A stretch of 64,000 nt of DNA, taken from Epiperipatus broadwayi (lineage: Eukaryota; Onychophora; Udeonychophora; Euonychophora; Peripatidae). Location: contig JAQFVV010000445.1 of the NCBI GenBank assembly GCA_028023455.1, positions 248,001 through 312,000 of the forward strand. The letters are read 5' to 3'. The notes below the pieces were generated by a model, which was given only the letters and a program-made list of their open reading frames with translations, ran no database searches and was not told the origin of the DNA. Position numbers and translations under genes: made by a program. Positions 12,455 to 24,326 of the stretch are shown here, one piece after another (position 1 is the stretch's first letter; every line of letters begins with the position of its first letter).

Positions 12455-12620
12455 AGGCTAGTTTTTGGGATTGTGTCGAGCACTGGATTACGAGCCTACT
12501 GACCAAATACATTAGTCTTAGACTAGCTGGCACCCAGGGTTTACTCCGAAACAAATAAAGTGTTTGGATAGTAGGGATTTGAATCTAGCAGCCGAGGTGG
12601 GCCACGATCTGATTGTGGGT
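12455..12620 (-). repeat. Likely tRNA-derived SINE fragment
   Basis: On the minus strand a B-box-like AGATTCAAATCCC lies near 12,570. It is followed by a less AT-rich body containing GGAGTAAACCCTGGGTG (about 12,535-12,551), ending near 12,455. A convincing A box and full cloverleaf were not found. It ends just next to the decayed PLE at 12,640, so one may have inserted beside the other. Confidence 0.42.
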
Positions 12621-12639
12621 ATTGTTAATAGTTAAAGCT

Positions 12640-14620
12640 ATCAATAATATTTCCCATTTTGCTCGAACATGCCGGTTCGTTCACACAACATTTTGAATTA
12701 AATAAGATTATAAATGTATTATGAAGAAGTTTGAAACCAGCCAAAACATTTACAGTGTAAGTAAGTTCATCTGCGGATTGATCCAGCACAATATATATCC
12801 ACAAAATAGCTTTCCCATTATTCTCTTCAAAAATCAACTTCCTTTAATATCAAAGGATGCCTTCATGAAATTGACAGCTTCAGATTCAAAAAGTTTTATT
12901 ACCAAAGTTTCTTTTACTTTTCTTTTCAATATCCCCCTTTTTTTTTAATTTATAAAAGATAACCTCTGAATTGTCAAATAATATTTTATGACTTGTATTT
13001 AGTTCATGAATATACAAAACTGAGTTATAATATCTATTTTAACTCTACCTTTAAGAATTTTAACTTCTTCATTAATACTTAATTTACTTTGACCTATATA
13101 AATTTTATAATGATTGCAAGCAATTTCATAAACCATCCCAGGAATAGATTTACTGTCAATTGACTGTTTTAAACTATTTAATAATAAATTTAAATTCACA
13201 TCTTTCTTCCAGGACATTTTTATATCACCGAATAAAAAAACTATTCTTATAAATCAATTTACAAATTGATGACTTGTATAGTAAAGAAATAAACTCTTTA
13301 TTTTCATTAACAATTAAATCTTTATTATTAACAGATTAATATGATATTTTTATTAAGAATAATATTCCTAATATAGTATATACTAACTCAATGTAGTCAG
13401 AAACAAATTGACTACTCTGAATATAACTACTATTTTCAAAAATATTAAGTCTTCTATTCCTATAACAAAAATTTAGTAAAGTTTATGAGTAAAAGGTTAA
13501 TAACTATCTGGCTTTATCATACTTTTTAAATTTTTTGCTTTAATAAAAGAAATACAAAATAAAACATTATCGACTTTATCAATACTTAAATCTAGAAATT
13601 TTAACTTAAAAAATTCAAAAGTAATTCTCCTTAATAATAAATTTAATATTAGTATCAAAATGATTTAATTTATCAAAAAAATCCTTCAATTTATTTTCCT
13701 GTATTATAAACAACAATCATTAAGATACCTAACAAATTTAAAAAAAAAACAAAACAATTATTATTAACACTCCTATCTAAGAAATCAATATAGACAAAGC
13801 ATTACCCTCGTGTATTAATCATTTAAAATTAAAATATTTTAATTAATAATTTTAATTTTTAAAAAAAAAAAAAGATTAAAACAATACTAACATAACCAAT
13901 AACTGTCCCACTTTAATTTTATAAAAAGCATCATTACATGCAAATTACATAGAATCTTCGAATAACAATAGCAAATGATAAAAAATTTAATCTTATCTGC
14001 AGAAAAATATTCATGCTTTGCTAAACCAGTAAGAAACATATTAATGCTTTTTTCCCATATCAACTGATTGATACATGTTTTCACTATTTAAACTACCAAA
14101 AATACAATCATTTTCTAAAACAAATCTATTGATTTTATCATATGCTTCATAAGAAGAAGATACACAGAATTGACATAAATTTATACAATTCTTAAAAAAC
14201 ATTATAAGAAATTTTGAAATTTTATCAACAATTCCCCTTGTAACATCATAAATAGATTTTAGAGAAAAATTATCTTTATGAGATTTCAAATTTAAAAAAA
14301 ACTTAGGAGTTAAAAAATAAATAGGATAACAATTTTAATAAGCAGACATATCTAAAAAAAAATTTAGTTACCATAATTTTGATAATTTCAATTATCTTAG
14401 ATTTTATTTTCTTACCAGGAACAGAATTTAAAATAGAATAGTTCCCATTATTTAATTCTAAAGAAACTTTATTTTTAAAATCATTATTATTTAACAATGC
14501 AATATGGCCACCTTTGTCTTCTTTTAATAGAGTAATATCATAAACATATACATGTAAATTAATTAGTAAATGGATCACTATTATATATATGAAATTAAAT
14601 CCACAGATAAGCAAACAATC
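12640..14620 (-). pseudogene. Decayed Penelope-like element
   Basis: Reading the minus strand from 14,620 down, PLE landmarks appear in the right order. LLKEDKGGHIALLNNNDF (about 14,535-14,480) is the DKGG motif near the N-terminus of the RT. SSSYEAYDKINRF and ENMYQS (about 14,150-14,060) lie in the fingers/palm. ENKLKDFFDKLNHFDTNIKF (about 13,700-13,640) lies after the palm. SKSIPGMVYEIAC then YKIYIGQS (about 13,160-13,080) form the GIY-YIG boxes. The frame is broken by many stops and shifts. The end near 12,850 aligns with the fragments at 26,873-27,100 and with the copy at 59,604-60,293, so these are relatives. Confidence 0.75.
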
Positions 14621-16310
14621 ATAACCAGTTCTACAGGCTGAATGAAAACAATAACAAACCTGTCAATGTTACTTTTAATCAAACATTAAATGCCTTTTGT
14701 TTTATAATATATATTTGTATTTTTTTATTATTTTATATATCTTAGTTGAATATACACTTTTAAATGTGTAATGACTATTTAATAAGTTGAATGTTTTATA
14801 TGTTTTATTAATGAAAAATTTCAAAAGGTTAAATTTTTAACATAGACATATTTAATATAGGCTTCTGATAATTTTATTATAAATATTTCAAACATGTAAT
14901 ATTTTAAAATATCTATTTTATATTTCATATGTTGAAATATTTTAGATTTTCCATTTTATTTATATTTGGTAAATTTCACATATACAAAATTTTTGTTTCT
15001 GTTTAAAAATGCAATATTTTTAATTTGATACCCAAGTAAAAATTCATTTTTAAATAAAATATATTTTTAATGAAAATTTTTTTATATTTATTTTATCTTT
15101 ACAGTTTTTTTTTTTTTTTTTACAAATATTGTTAAATGCATGAATTCAAAAAATTAAAACAATCTAAAAAAAATAATATATCTATTTTGTAAATAAAAAA
15201 AAAGTATCCGCTCTCTTTGTGCAGTAATCATAGTAATCAATAGATACTAAATGATTTGGGCATTAAAATCCCTATCTTGTATCTATCAATCCAATATTCC
15301 CAAACTAGTTTCTAGCTAGTGTCTTTTATGGATAAGGAGAAATGTTGATTAAACAATGTTTTAGTAGGTTTTAAAAATAAATAAAAGTAAATAAAAATTA
15401 ACAAGCAAAATGAAAGATGTCATTTCAGCCTTCATGATAAAAAAATGTATACTTTTCATCAAATATGTATGTTTAAGTCATATTTATGTAAAGCATAAGT
15501 TTAAATAATAAAAATATTTTTTGAAATATTAAAAATCAACTCTTAAATACAAAAGAAACAATAAAAGTTTACTATCAGTGTGGTAGTAAAAAAGTGATTC
15601 GTTTTTTGTCTGTTTGATAAATTAGCATTAATACAAAAAACGACATTGCTTGAAAATGTATTAAATTGACTTTAAAAAATCTGTATTGTGAATTATTATT
15701 ATGATATGTGCATTCTGAATTTATTACATACTCTATAAATATTATTAGATATTCTTGATTGGCATAAAAGAATTGTTTAAGTAGCATACAAAATTTATTT
15801 GTTACATACTAATCACTATTATAATTTTGTATAAATAATTGATAACAAATTAATCAGAAAGCTATTAAAATTTATCAATTTTTTTATGCTAATTACTTTA
15901 TTTTATCAAGCATCCTATAAATAATGTGTATTCATTGCTTAAATTTTTAATAAATGTAATACATTATATATGACTTGCTTTTTTGATTATTTTAATAAAT
16001 ATTAACAAAATATATTTAGACATCTTCGAGAAATATTATGAGATAACTCTTGTAAAAAAATTAAACAATTTTGTAATTTTCATTCCAATTTATTTATAAA
16101 AATATATATAATGTTATTTATTTACAAATGAATAAATCATATTTATAATTAAAATATAAATGATTTATTTATTTTCTGAAAAATAAAAAAAGGCTGTATG
16201 AATAATATTCCTGTAGTGTAATTTTCACTACACCACACTGTCACAGGATAGTACTGGGTTCTATTCACTTTTAACACATTGTGGAGGGATGCAATCATAA
16301 ACATTCGAAC
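14621..16310. other. AT-rich noncoding stretch
   Basis: Nothing beyond low-complexity AT sequence and a T run near 15,105 was recognised. Confidence 0.45.
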
Positions 16311-16317
16311 AGAGATG

Positions 16318-16375
16318 CACATTTCATGCTGAACCAGCAATCATTATTGGGCCTAGACAATAATTTCTCACACAT
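16318..16375 (-). ncRNA. Degenerate hammerhead-like unit, copy 1
   Basis: On the minus strand the order ATAATGA, GCTGGTTCAGC stem-loop, TGAAA matches the hammerhead core, but the first core box has lost CUGAUGA. The stem II hairpin GCUG-GUU-CAGC is intact. It lies within the first unit of a roughly 190-bp tandem duplication (16,314-16,497 and 16,504-16,673). Confidence 0.38.
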
Positions 16376-16512
16376 AAAAAAATTATAATTTCTCATGCAT
16401 AAAAAAATTATACCTCATGGGCAATGTATCTGTCCAAAATTCTATGGGTTTTCTAAAATACAAAAAGCAGATATCCTTATTCATCCAATAGTAAGTACAT
16501 ATGACCAAAGAT

Positions 16513-16570
16513 GCTCATTTCATGCTAAACCAGCACTCATTATTTGGCCTAGATAATAATCTCTCACACA
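16513..16570 (-). ncRNA. Degenerate hammerhead-like unit, copy 2
   Basis: Second unit of the local tandem duplication, reading AATGAG, GTGCTGGTTTAGCA, TGAAA on the minus strand. The core is degenerate (AATGA for CUGAUGA). It directly precedes, in antisense, the start of the PLE reading frame at about 16,600. Confidence 0.38.
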
Positions 16571-16599
16571 TAAAAAATATTCGTCATAGTAAATGTTGT

Positions 16600-18200
16600 A
16601 TCTGTTCAAAATTCTATGGGATTTTTAAAATACAAAAAGCAGATATCCATCTTTATCCAATAGTAAGTGCAATAGAATCATTTACTCACAATTTAGCTAG
16701 GTTTCTATCTGAATTAATAAAGCCTACAATTCCATACATTAAGCCATACATAAAGAACTCAGGAAATTTTGTTTCTTTTTTAAAAAATTTAAAAGTTAAT
16801 ACAGATGATATTCTTCTCAATTTCAATGTTGTTTCTTTATTTACAAAAATATTCCAGTTGATGAGACTTTGAATATCATTTCTCAAAGATGTAATTTACC
16901 TAACTATATTTTTGTTTGGCTAAACAGTCTTTCAAACACATATTTCATATATGATGGACAATATTATAAACAAACTTTTGATATTCCTAGGGGTTCTCCT
17001 ATTTCAGGAGTAATAGCTGATTTGTTTATAGAACATATAGAAACTAATTCTCTAGAATCAGCATCTTTAAACCTTTTGTTTGGCTGAGATATATAGATGA
17101 TACATGTGTTATCTTGCAACATGGTAAAAATAATTTGGAAGATTTTATATCACATTTAAATAATATCCATCCTAAAATTACATTTACAATGGAAATATAA
17201 TCTGATGGGGAATTTCCCTTTCTTGCTATTCTTGTCACCAAGAAACAAAACAATTTTTTATCATTCTCAGTTTTCAAAACAACTACACATATTGACAGGT
17301 ACCTCCAATTTTTATCTCATCAATATTCAGCCCAGATTTTTTTTGTAGCCAAAACACTATTCACCAGAGCAATTAATCTTTTAGGTAAATCATATCTAAA
17401 AGAAGATTTACAGCATATAAATTAGAGAAATAATGTATTGTTAGCAAATGGTTATAATAAAAAAATATATACATTGAGCCTTATTTCAAGATAAAAATAC
17501 AAATGAAAAACATAAAAAAGAAACAACTATTAGGTTTGTATGTTTTATACAAAAGGAACCACAGACAGTATTGGATGTATTCTAAAACATTATAACATAG
17601 AGACAGCGTATGCTCCTTACCAAAAAAAAATAGTAATTTTTTAAGCAAGCCTAAAGATTAAATCCCACTTAAGGCTCAAGGAGTTTATAAAATTTTATGT
17701 GGCATTTGTAAGTCTTCGTATATGGATAGGAGCAATCATCACATCAGTACTTGAAGGAATGAACATACTAATACAGTGAAGCAATATTCATTATCAGCAG
17801 CACTCTTAATCCATGCTATGGATTCAGATCACAATATTGATTTTTCTAAGACAAGGATTCTATCCAGATGTGAAAATCTACACCAATGTAAGATCAGGGA
17901 AACTATTGAGATACTAAAAAGACCAAATTCTATCAACAAATACAATGAAACATATATACTTCTTCCTATTTAGAATTTTTTTCCACAGAACACATTTCCC
18001 TAAATTTTTATTTATTTTTTTCAATTTTATACACCTGTTTTTTTTTAGTTGTGAAACTTTGACAATTATTGTGAACACTGTTTACAGCTCTTTTACAATT
18101 ATATAGTTTTCATTTCTTAGTTGAGGGCTTGTGTGATCAAGTCAGAATGTTGAAATTGTTAATTAAAATCTTACATAGATGAGCCCACAAAACATGTTTT
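16600..18200 (+). pseudogene. Decayed Penelope-like element of a second family, RT plus GIY-YIG
   Basis: Domains in order are as follows. KFYGIFKIQKADIHLYPIVS (about 16,610-16,670) is the FYGLPKIHKP/RPIVS finger block. DDILLNFNVVSLFT (about 16,805-16,850) is the first catalytic Asp region, with Asp replaced by Asn. IPRGSPISGVIADLFIEHIE (about 16,984-17,042) follows. YIDDT (about 17,090-17,105) is the second catalytic box. HIDRYLQFLSHQ follows the palm. From about 17,680, GVYKILCGICKSSY marks the GIY-YIG domain, with YMDR where YIGQ is expected, and it continues open to the stop near 17,973 with RETIEILKRPNSIN. Frameshifts near 16,870 and 17,085 and several stops inactivate it. The 3' untranslated part holds a hammerhead-like motif at 18,118-18,150. 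Confidence 0.78.
18118..18150 (+). ncRNA. Degenerate hammerhead-like motif in PLE 3' region
   Basis: GAGGG, then a CTTG-TGTGAT-CAAG hairpin, then TCAGAATGTTG. The same hairpin with GTCGAAATGTCGG occurs at 34,300-34,345 (minus), which ties that palindrome to this PLE family. The core boxes here are mutated, so no activity is expected. Confidence 0.33.
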
Positions 18201-18299
18201 TATATATATTTTGAATATCTTTTGATTATTATGGGCATATATGCATTATAATTTGTTTATACGTTAATCAAATAAATACTTCTGAACAAGAAAAATAAC

Positions 18300-18495
18300 A
18301 CTTAAAATGCATTTCTGGATGAAAAATCATTTTCTGTTGGCCCAGATCACGGGTAATTGTGTTTAGTAAAAATGAGATATATTAATCCATAATTTACTTT
18401 TAAAGTTTACATTTGGGCTAAAAATGATATGATAATATCTAACATAAGAAGTAGTTAATAATAATCATTGAAATATTTATCTAACATAGATGGTA
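18300..18495 (+). repeat. Relic of the 410-bp hammerhead repeat family A
   Basis: The order AAAATGAGATATATTAATC (near 18,370), TTTTAAAGTTTA (near 18,399) and AATAATAATCATT (near 18,457) matches the first half of the units at 50,020-50,460 and 62,390-62,860. No ribozyme core follows at the expected distance. This is an old, partial copy. Confidence 0.5.
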
Positions 18496-19251
18496 TCAAA
18501 TATATAAGTGCAAAAAAAAATTAATACTTCCAGATCCAGTTGTATATTGTGGTGGCATTTGAATATGTGTATTGATGATGAAAAATGGCAGAGGTAATTA
18601 CAAATTTATTAAACATTTGAACTTGCAATTGAGATTCAAAGGGTATTTTACTTTGTTTCAGATAATAATCACTCTTGATGAAAACTATTTATATAATATT
18701 AAACTAGATTTACAAAGTTAATCAAAAAAAAAACCTTTGATTATTAATAGAATAAACCTTGAACATTTAAAACAATTATTTATTTGATAAGGAATTTTTT
18801 CAAGTTTAAAAATATATTGTAATAAAACGTAAAACTCACCACCAAATTAACGATTACTTCAAACTCATCCAATCGTAATATCTACCATACAAATAATTTT
18901 ATACTATTACAGTAGCTTTGCAAGTGAGATTCATGGGATTAATACAATGACACATGGTCAGACTAAGATACTAATTATAAATTTACTAACAATAAGATTA
19001 AAAATATGATACTGACAGAATTTATTATATGGAATCAATTCCAAATGCATCAACTTCATAGTTCTCAAATTTACTAATTATTTTATAGATTTCAATTTCT
19101 AAGTTCATATGTAAGTGTATACAGAACTCATGGGTGTGTGTTTGGATGTATAATAATAAGTATGAAAATATGAAAAACAAATGTAATATTTAAATGAGAT
19201 TATAATATCACATGATTATCATTCTTTATGCTTACACAAGCTGTTTTTCAC
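18496..19251. other. AT-rich noncoding stretch
   Basis: No feature recognised. Confidence 0.45.
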
Positions 19252-19436
19252 AGAGGCAAAACTTTCCATACAGTAGTGCCACTCAGTGCAAGCCAGAGTA
19301 ATCAATGGATGCAGGAAGGTTTGTGTATAAAATCCTTATAGGCACTAGAGAGGGATTTTATGTACAAACGTTCCTGCATCCATTGATTACTCTAGCTTGC
19401 ACCAAGTGGCGCTATTGCATGCAGAGTTTTGCCTCT
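19252..19436. mobile_element. Foldback (MITE-like) element, 84-bp arms
   Basis: Two arms of equal length (19,252-19,335 and 19,353-19,436) are inverted repeats with few mismatches, around a 17-nt loop. The termini read AGAGGCAAAACT and its complement. The arms are less AT-rich than the surroundings and include AGAGTAATCAATGGATGCAG on each side. No coding capacity. The length fits a small nonautonomous DNA transposon. Target-site duplications are not obvious, so the superfamily is unassigned. Its transcript would fold into a long hairpin. Confidence 0.75.
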
Positions 19437-19439
19437 ATA

Positions 19440-20132
19440 AGATTATAATATATATGTATGTATATTGTGATCAATTTAATCATGGAAGCAATTAAATGAT
19501 GCATTGATTTTCAAATAATTGTTTTGCCATTATAGCTAAGTGGTAATATATAATAAAGCCAAATATAAAAGTCTTATTCTGAGTATATCAAAAGGCAATG
19601 CAGGCCGAAAACATCAAAGTTCTGCTAAAAAAGGAGCTATCAGTTAAATTCAAATTCATCTGTATTTTAAATGTAAGCAGCAGCATATCAAACTCTGATG
19701 TACTATGTAATAATGATACATATCACAACATATTAAATACACGTATCTTTGGAAACATAAAACCCAACACTAATATCTTAAATATGTAAACATTCACTCT
19801 TTAATGTATTTATATACTGAATATCATGTTCTTACTTTTATTAAAATGACAAGCAAAAACAAAATTCGTTATATAACAAATATTAATAAAATACAAGTAA
19901 GCTTTTACAATCTATACTTTTTTCAAATGCATACATGTTTTAAAAGATTTCAATTCTCACATATCGTTGATTCTCACAAAATAATTCTTGTTGATAGTAG
20001 TGCTTCCTAAAATATATTTCACACCCAATTCCAAAGGCTTTTACTTTACTGTTTAAACTTGATTTCTCAAATAAAAATCAAATAATCAAAATAAACTTCA
20101 TGCGGTTGACATCTTAATAAAATAATAAGTCA
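19440..20132. other. AT-rich noncoding stretch
   Basis: Short open frames at 19,598-20,010 have no recognised motif and are probably chance. Confidence 0.4.
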
Positions 20133-20210
20133 AGCATTGGTGGTCAAGAGGTCAGCGCGACTACCTTATAAGCAGTTGCTCGGGTTGCAGGTTCGCTCCC
20201 GGCCGATGCT
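20133..20210 (+). repeat. tRNA-Ile(UAU)-like sequence, probable SINE head
   Basis: A cloverleaf can be drawn: acceptor AGCATTG/CGATGCT with one G-U pair, a D arm from GGTC, anticodon arm ACTAC/GCAGT (one mismatch) with loop CTTATAA giving anticodon TAT, and T arm GCAGG-TTCGCTC-CCGGC (one mismatch). A B-box GGTTCGCTCC is present. The run of AAT-type units right after it (about 20,220-20,250) and the mismatches favour a short tRNA-derived SINE or pseudogene over a working tRNA. Confidence 0.62.
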
Positions 20211-20673
20211 ATGACACATGAAAATAATAATAATGATAATAATAATAAACAAAAAAATAATAGCCTTCTACTTCTTTTAACTTAAAAAAAGATAATCTTC
20301 TTCTTGGTCCTTTGAAATCTTGAATAATTGTTCTAAAAAAAATAGATATAACAATGTAAATTTAACAATATTCATATTACATTGAAATTCGATCTTTCTT
20401 TCTTTTCCTAACCAAATAATGAGCCTTCTGAAATACAGTTCCAAATAATTATTTGCCAGCAGTGAATTTAATTAATTCAAAGATATTTAAGCAGTTTAGT
20501 ATTAAAACAAATATTTCGCATGTAAAAAGAGAATTTATACATATTAAAAGTGCACATAATAGCAACTTATTAATGATTGAAGACTATTCAATTATTTCAC
20601 TGATGATGATGATGATATTTTTTTTCTATATAGAACAATGAAGATTAATTAAACAGATAAATAAAGAATCAAA
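20211..20673. other. AT-rich noncoding stretch
   Basis: Short impure AAT repeat at 20,222-20,250, otherwise nothing recognised. Confidence 0.4.
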
Positions 20674-21105
20674 TAGTTGTATTTATATATTGAACTATTT
20701 CCATCATTCAATATTAAGTATTGAATGTCTTTAGAAAAATTTAACTTTATTTAAATTTTCCAATTATATTCAATTATTAGTAATAGCACACAGATTAATA
20801 TAGGCACAATGTTTCAAGACATCTTATTTTCATCTTTTTTTAGGTGTTGATGCCCTGATCTGTGACAGTACTAGCATGGGAATCAAATCTGGACCTTTAG
20901 ATGCTATTACTGTCACTGTTCATGCAAGTAACACCTGAAGAAGAGATGAGAATAATACCTGTTGAAATGTTGTACATATACAAACATGTATGCTATTACT
21001 AACAATGAATGTAATTTGAAAATTTAAATAAAGTTAAATTTTTTTAAAGACATTCAATACTTAAATATTAGATGATGGAAATAGGACAATATATAAATAC
21101 AACTA
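20674..21105. mobile_element. Palindrome of two PLE-like 3' ends
   Basis: Arms 20,674-20,870 and 20,909-21,105 are both about 197 bp, with a 38-bp centre. Read outward, each arm carries CACCTGAAGAAG (right) or CACCTAAAAAAAG (left), then a variable stretch, then TTGAAA and a TTGT landmark. A shared AAATAAAGTTAAATTTT tail follows. The CUGAAGA...GAAA spacing recalls the hammerhead-like block near PLE 3' ends, but stem II is poor. There is no coding sequence. It is interpreted as a dimer of severely truncated copies with 3' ends outward. Confidence 0.55.
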
Positions 21106-22519
21106 AAATACCATCATCACAAATCTTCAGGAAAACACAAAGAATCAAATACTATTAATAGAATCATTATAAAAATTATTGTCTTTTTTCATACAAAATG
21201 AAGAATGTTGTATGTGACTAAGTAGTTAAACATAAATGTCAAATTTTTATCACATTTTTACAAACAAAAATAAAAATTGTGTGGATTTTATTTTTTATTT
21301 TTAAATTAACTGTAATCCTCATCTATCTTTATGAAATTTAAGTAGATATATATATATTAAAATTTGGTGAATTTATAATTTTTATTAAAAAAGAATTCAT
21401 CAAATATACACATGTTGTAACCAAGTTCAACAGTAGTGAATCATTGAAATGCTGCATAGAAAATAGGGCAAAATATGGTAAATACTTACTGAATAAAAGC
21501 ACACATTTTATTTAAGCTCTCTAAAAGGGAATTATTAAATACTGCATAGATGATATAGCAAACACTGAATGCATGCATAATTTGTAATAAAAGGGTTTAT
21601 AAATAAGCACATATATTTTAATTTTGCACTCTTTATAGCTTCTCTTTCAAGCGCTCCACCCATTTTGTTTATTTATTCTAATCAACCTAAAAAAAAACAA
21701 GCTGAATTTAAAAGTGTTTTAAAACAGTAAGTCATATCTAAGTTTTGGGAGAAGTTATAGATAGGACAAATAATCCTTAACAATGGTCAAACATAAATTT
21801 GTCTATAATGTTGTTTTCAAATAATTAGTAATGATTCCAACACAGTGTTGGAATCATTATTAAAGGACAAATAAATATGAATTGTCATTATGATTTGCAT
21901 TTGTAGTAAGTGATATGACATTTAATTCTATATGTATTTTCACTGTAATTAAAGATTTTAATTATAAACATATAAATTCATGATATTGTCATATTCTTAA
22001 AAATATTTATTAACATATGTAGCAGTGAAAAGATTACATGATTATAATAATTAATTAAAATTTAAAAGAGTGTACTATATATTCCATCTCTTCAAAATTT
22101 TTACAGCATTTTTACAAGAAATGTTTTGTGGATTAACTTAAAAAACTAATAGAATAAAAATGCAACAAAGAGCTAAATAATTAAAGATGTATAAAGATTA
22201 TTTAAATCATCTGTATTTTGCAGGTATTAATGTTGTTTTGACAAATAAAGCTTCAGTTTTATAAAATAGTGCAAAAGTTATTACAGTGTAATAAAAAAAG
22301 GAAGGAAAATACATTGTTATTAAAGAACTTTCCTTAAGTCACTTAGCCAAATTGACCTAAGAACCTCACATTTGAGAGACAGATGCTAGGCTAAACTGTC
22401 TGATATATACATGTAAGTTTTGCAAAATATTATTGATAAACTTAATTTCCTCACATGCAAAATTTTATTTTTAAATCAATTATAGTAATGTGTTACTTTT
22501 TATATAAATTAGTAGTTGG
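21106..22519. other. AT-rich noncoding stretch
   Basis: No gene or RNA recognised. An imperfect inverted repeat around CAACACAGTGTTGG (21,838-21,851) is short. Confidence 0.4.
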
Positions 22520-22975
22520 AAAATCTCAACATTTTCATTGACGTGGTAATTTGATTAATTACAGTGACAAAAACGCTTTGGCCTGTTCAGTTTTGTGCAA
22601 AAGTAGGGTATATGTGAAGTAAATTTCAAGGCTCAAACAATTATCGCAACAATTCTAAATAAAAAAGTATTCCTCTTATAAATAAATTTAAAATATTTAT
22701 AATCAGAATGTGTTTTTAAAAATAAAATGATGTAGAAATTTAAACATTTATGTATAAGTTTTATTAATGATTATTGTGAAATGGTATCAACCTGTTCAGT
22801 TTAACATAATGATAAGAGTAAGCACATATCATATTTCAAGTCTCCAGTTTTGAGTTCAGGAGATTACCACAATAAATAAAAAGATTTCTCTCATATTTAA
22901 ATAAAAAATATTTACACTAAAGACACATTTTTAACAGTGAAGTGATTTGAAAATGCAAACATTTTCATTTGCATA
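22520..22975. repeat. Diverged tandem duplication, period about 215-230 bp
   Basis: The order AACATTTTCATT, GGCCTGTTCAGTTT, TTTCAAGGCTCAAAC (22,525-22,640) recurs as AAACATTTATGT, AACCTGTTCAGTTT, TTTCAAGTCTCCAG (22,742-22,855). A third start, AACATTTTCATTTGCA, lies near 22,959. The units are diverged and noncoding. Confidence 0.5.
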
Positions 22976-24059
22976 TAAATTTTATTAATTATCTTAGTAT
23001 CTTGGTGTCCCCATGATAAAGTATTTTTGTGCCCCACACAACCTGCACATCCACATACAGCGATTTGACAAAATACAAAACATATAATATCTAAGTAACA
23101 TTAAATAATTAAGCATATTTTAGACTATAGGTAGTTTAAATGTGACCTAATATATTTTTTTTATATATAAATTTATATTTTTGTTTATTATTTAAAAAGG
23201 GGGGTAGTAAATAAGTGAATTAGCAGATGTTGACGGGGTTGATGCTGGTTTAATTCAAACATTTATTTATCCATTTCAGTTTATTTAAAAATAAAAATAT
23301 TTTGATATATCAAGTTTAAATTTAATTTAAATTACACCTCTGATTCTACACGTAAAGGTATGGATATATAAGCAATAAGCTATTAAGTATATTTTTATGT
23401 ATCAATAAGTTGGTCCTTAAGTCTTTTGGTAAAGTATTCAATCAATAAATAAATATGCAATCATTAATGATAATATCCTAATAATATTCACCATCTTTTA
23501 AATATTAAACATACACACATACCAAAAAAAGAAATTAAAATTTTTCAAATATAAATTTTATTGTAAGTTTTTATTACATTTTATTATCTTTTCTTTTCGA
23601 AAAAAAAAAATTAAATCAAACACAAGAATAAAAATATTTTACTAAAACAGAAATACTAAATAAACTTTTGTAAAATATAGCATATTTTAAAATATAATTT
23701 CTCTTTTTTTTTTTAATTGTCTTTTTTAATTTTTCTAAAGTTTATAGTTTTTCCATCTAAAGTTTGATTGTTACTTTTTTTGCTTTTTCTTTTTACTAAA
23801 ATTATCAGCCATTCCCTGTGAAACTGAACATTTTTTTAATTGTTTTCATGTTTTAATGAACTTCTATTCTAGAAATAATTTCTTTAATTTTATTGTCTGA
23901 TAAATACTTTATGAACGGTTGCATTTTTCCACACAGCTTTTAGATAACTGATGTCATCACAAAAACAGCTCTCATTACTCTTTCATGATAAGAAGTTAGA
24001 GTGAAAGAAAGCTAATGAAATTTATTTTGTGTTTTTTAATCATGTATATATATATATAT
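22976..24059. other. AT-rich noncoding stretch
   Basis: No feature recognised apart from a T-rich run at 23,700-23,840. Confidence 0.4.
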
Positions 24060-24201
24060 GAAATATTATCCAGGTATGTTCATATGTAATTAATTAATAT
24101 ATATATAATCCAATGTTTCGGCCAGGTCACAGTGGTCGAAATGTTTGTTTATATATATATTTGAATTAATTCTACATGAACATACCCAGATAATATTTTA
24201 T
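24060..24201. mobile_element. Short palindrome with PLE-like GGTCGAAAT centre
   Basis: The arms meet near 24,129. The left arm begins AAATATTATCCAGGTATGTT and the right arm ends with its near complement. At the centre, minus GGCCGAAACATTGG and plus GGTCGAAATGTTTG face outward; both resemble the stem II closing and GAAA box of PLE hammerheads. (TA)n lies on the left (24,044-24,059) and on the right (24,237-24,323). Confidence 0.45.
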
Positions 24202-24232
24202 TTATATCTATAGGCTGTAAAGTTCTTCAATT

Positions 24233-24236
<4 letters not shown>

Positions 24237-24323
<87 letters not shown>
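24237..24323. repeat. (TA)n microsatellite
   Basis: Pure TA dinucleotides for about 87 bp. Confidence 0.97.

Positions 24324-24326
<3 letters not shown>

Noticed and set aside
12625-12948. Frames of 70 and 75 codons on opposite strands
   Set aside because: They overlap the decayed 3' part of the PLE at 12,640-14,620 and do not match its true frame.
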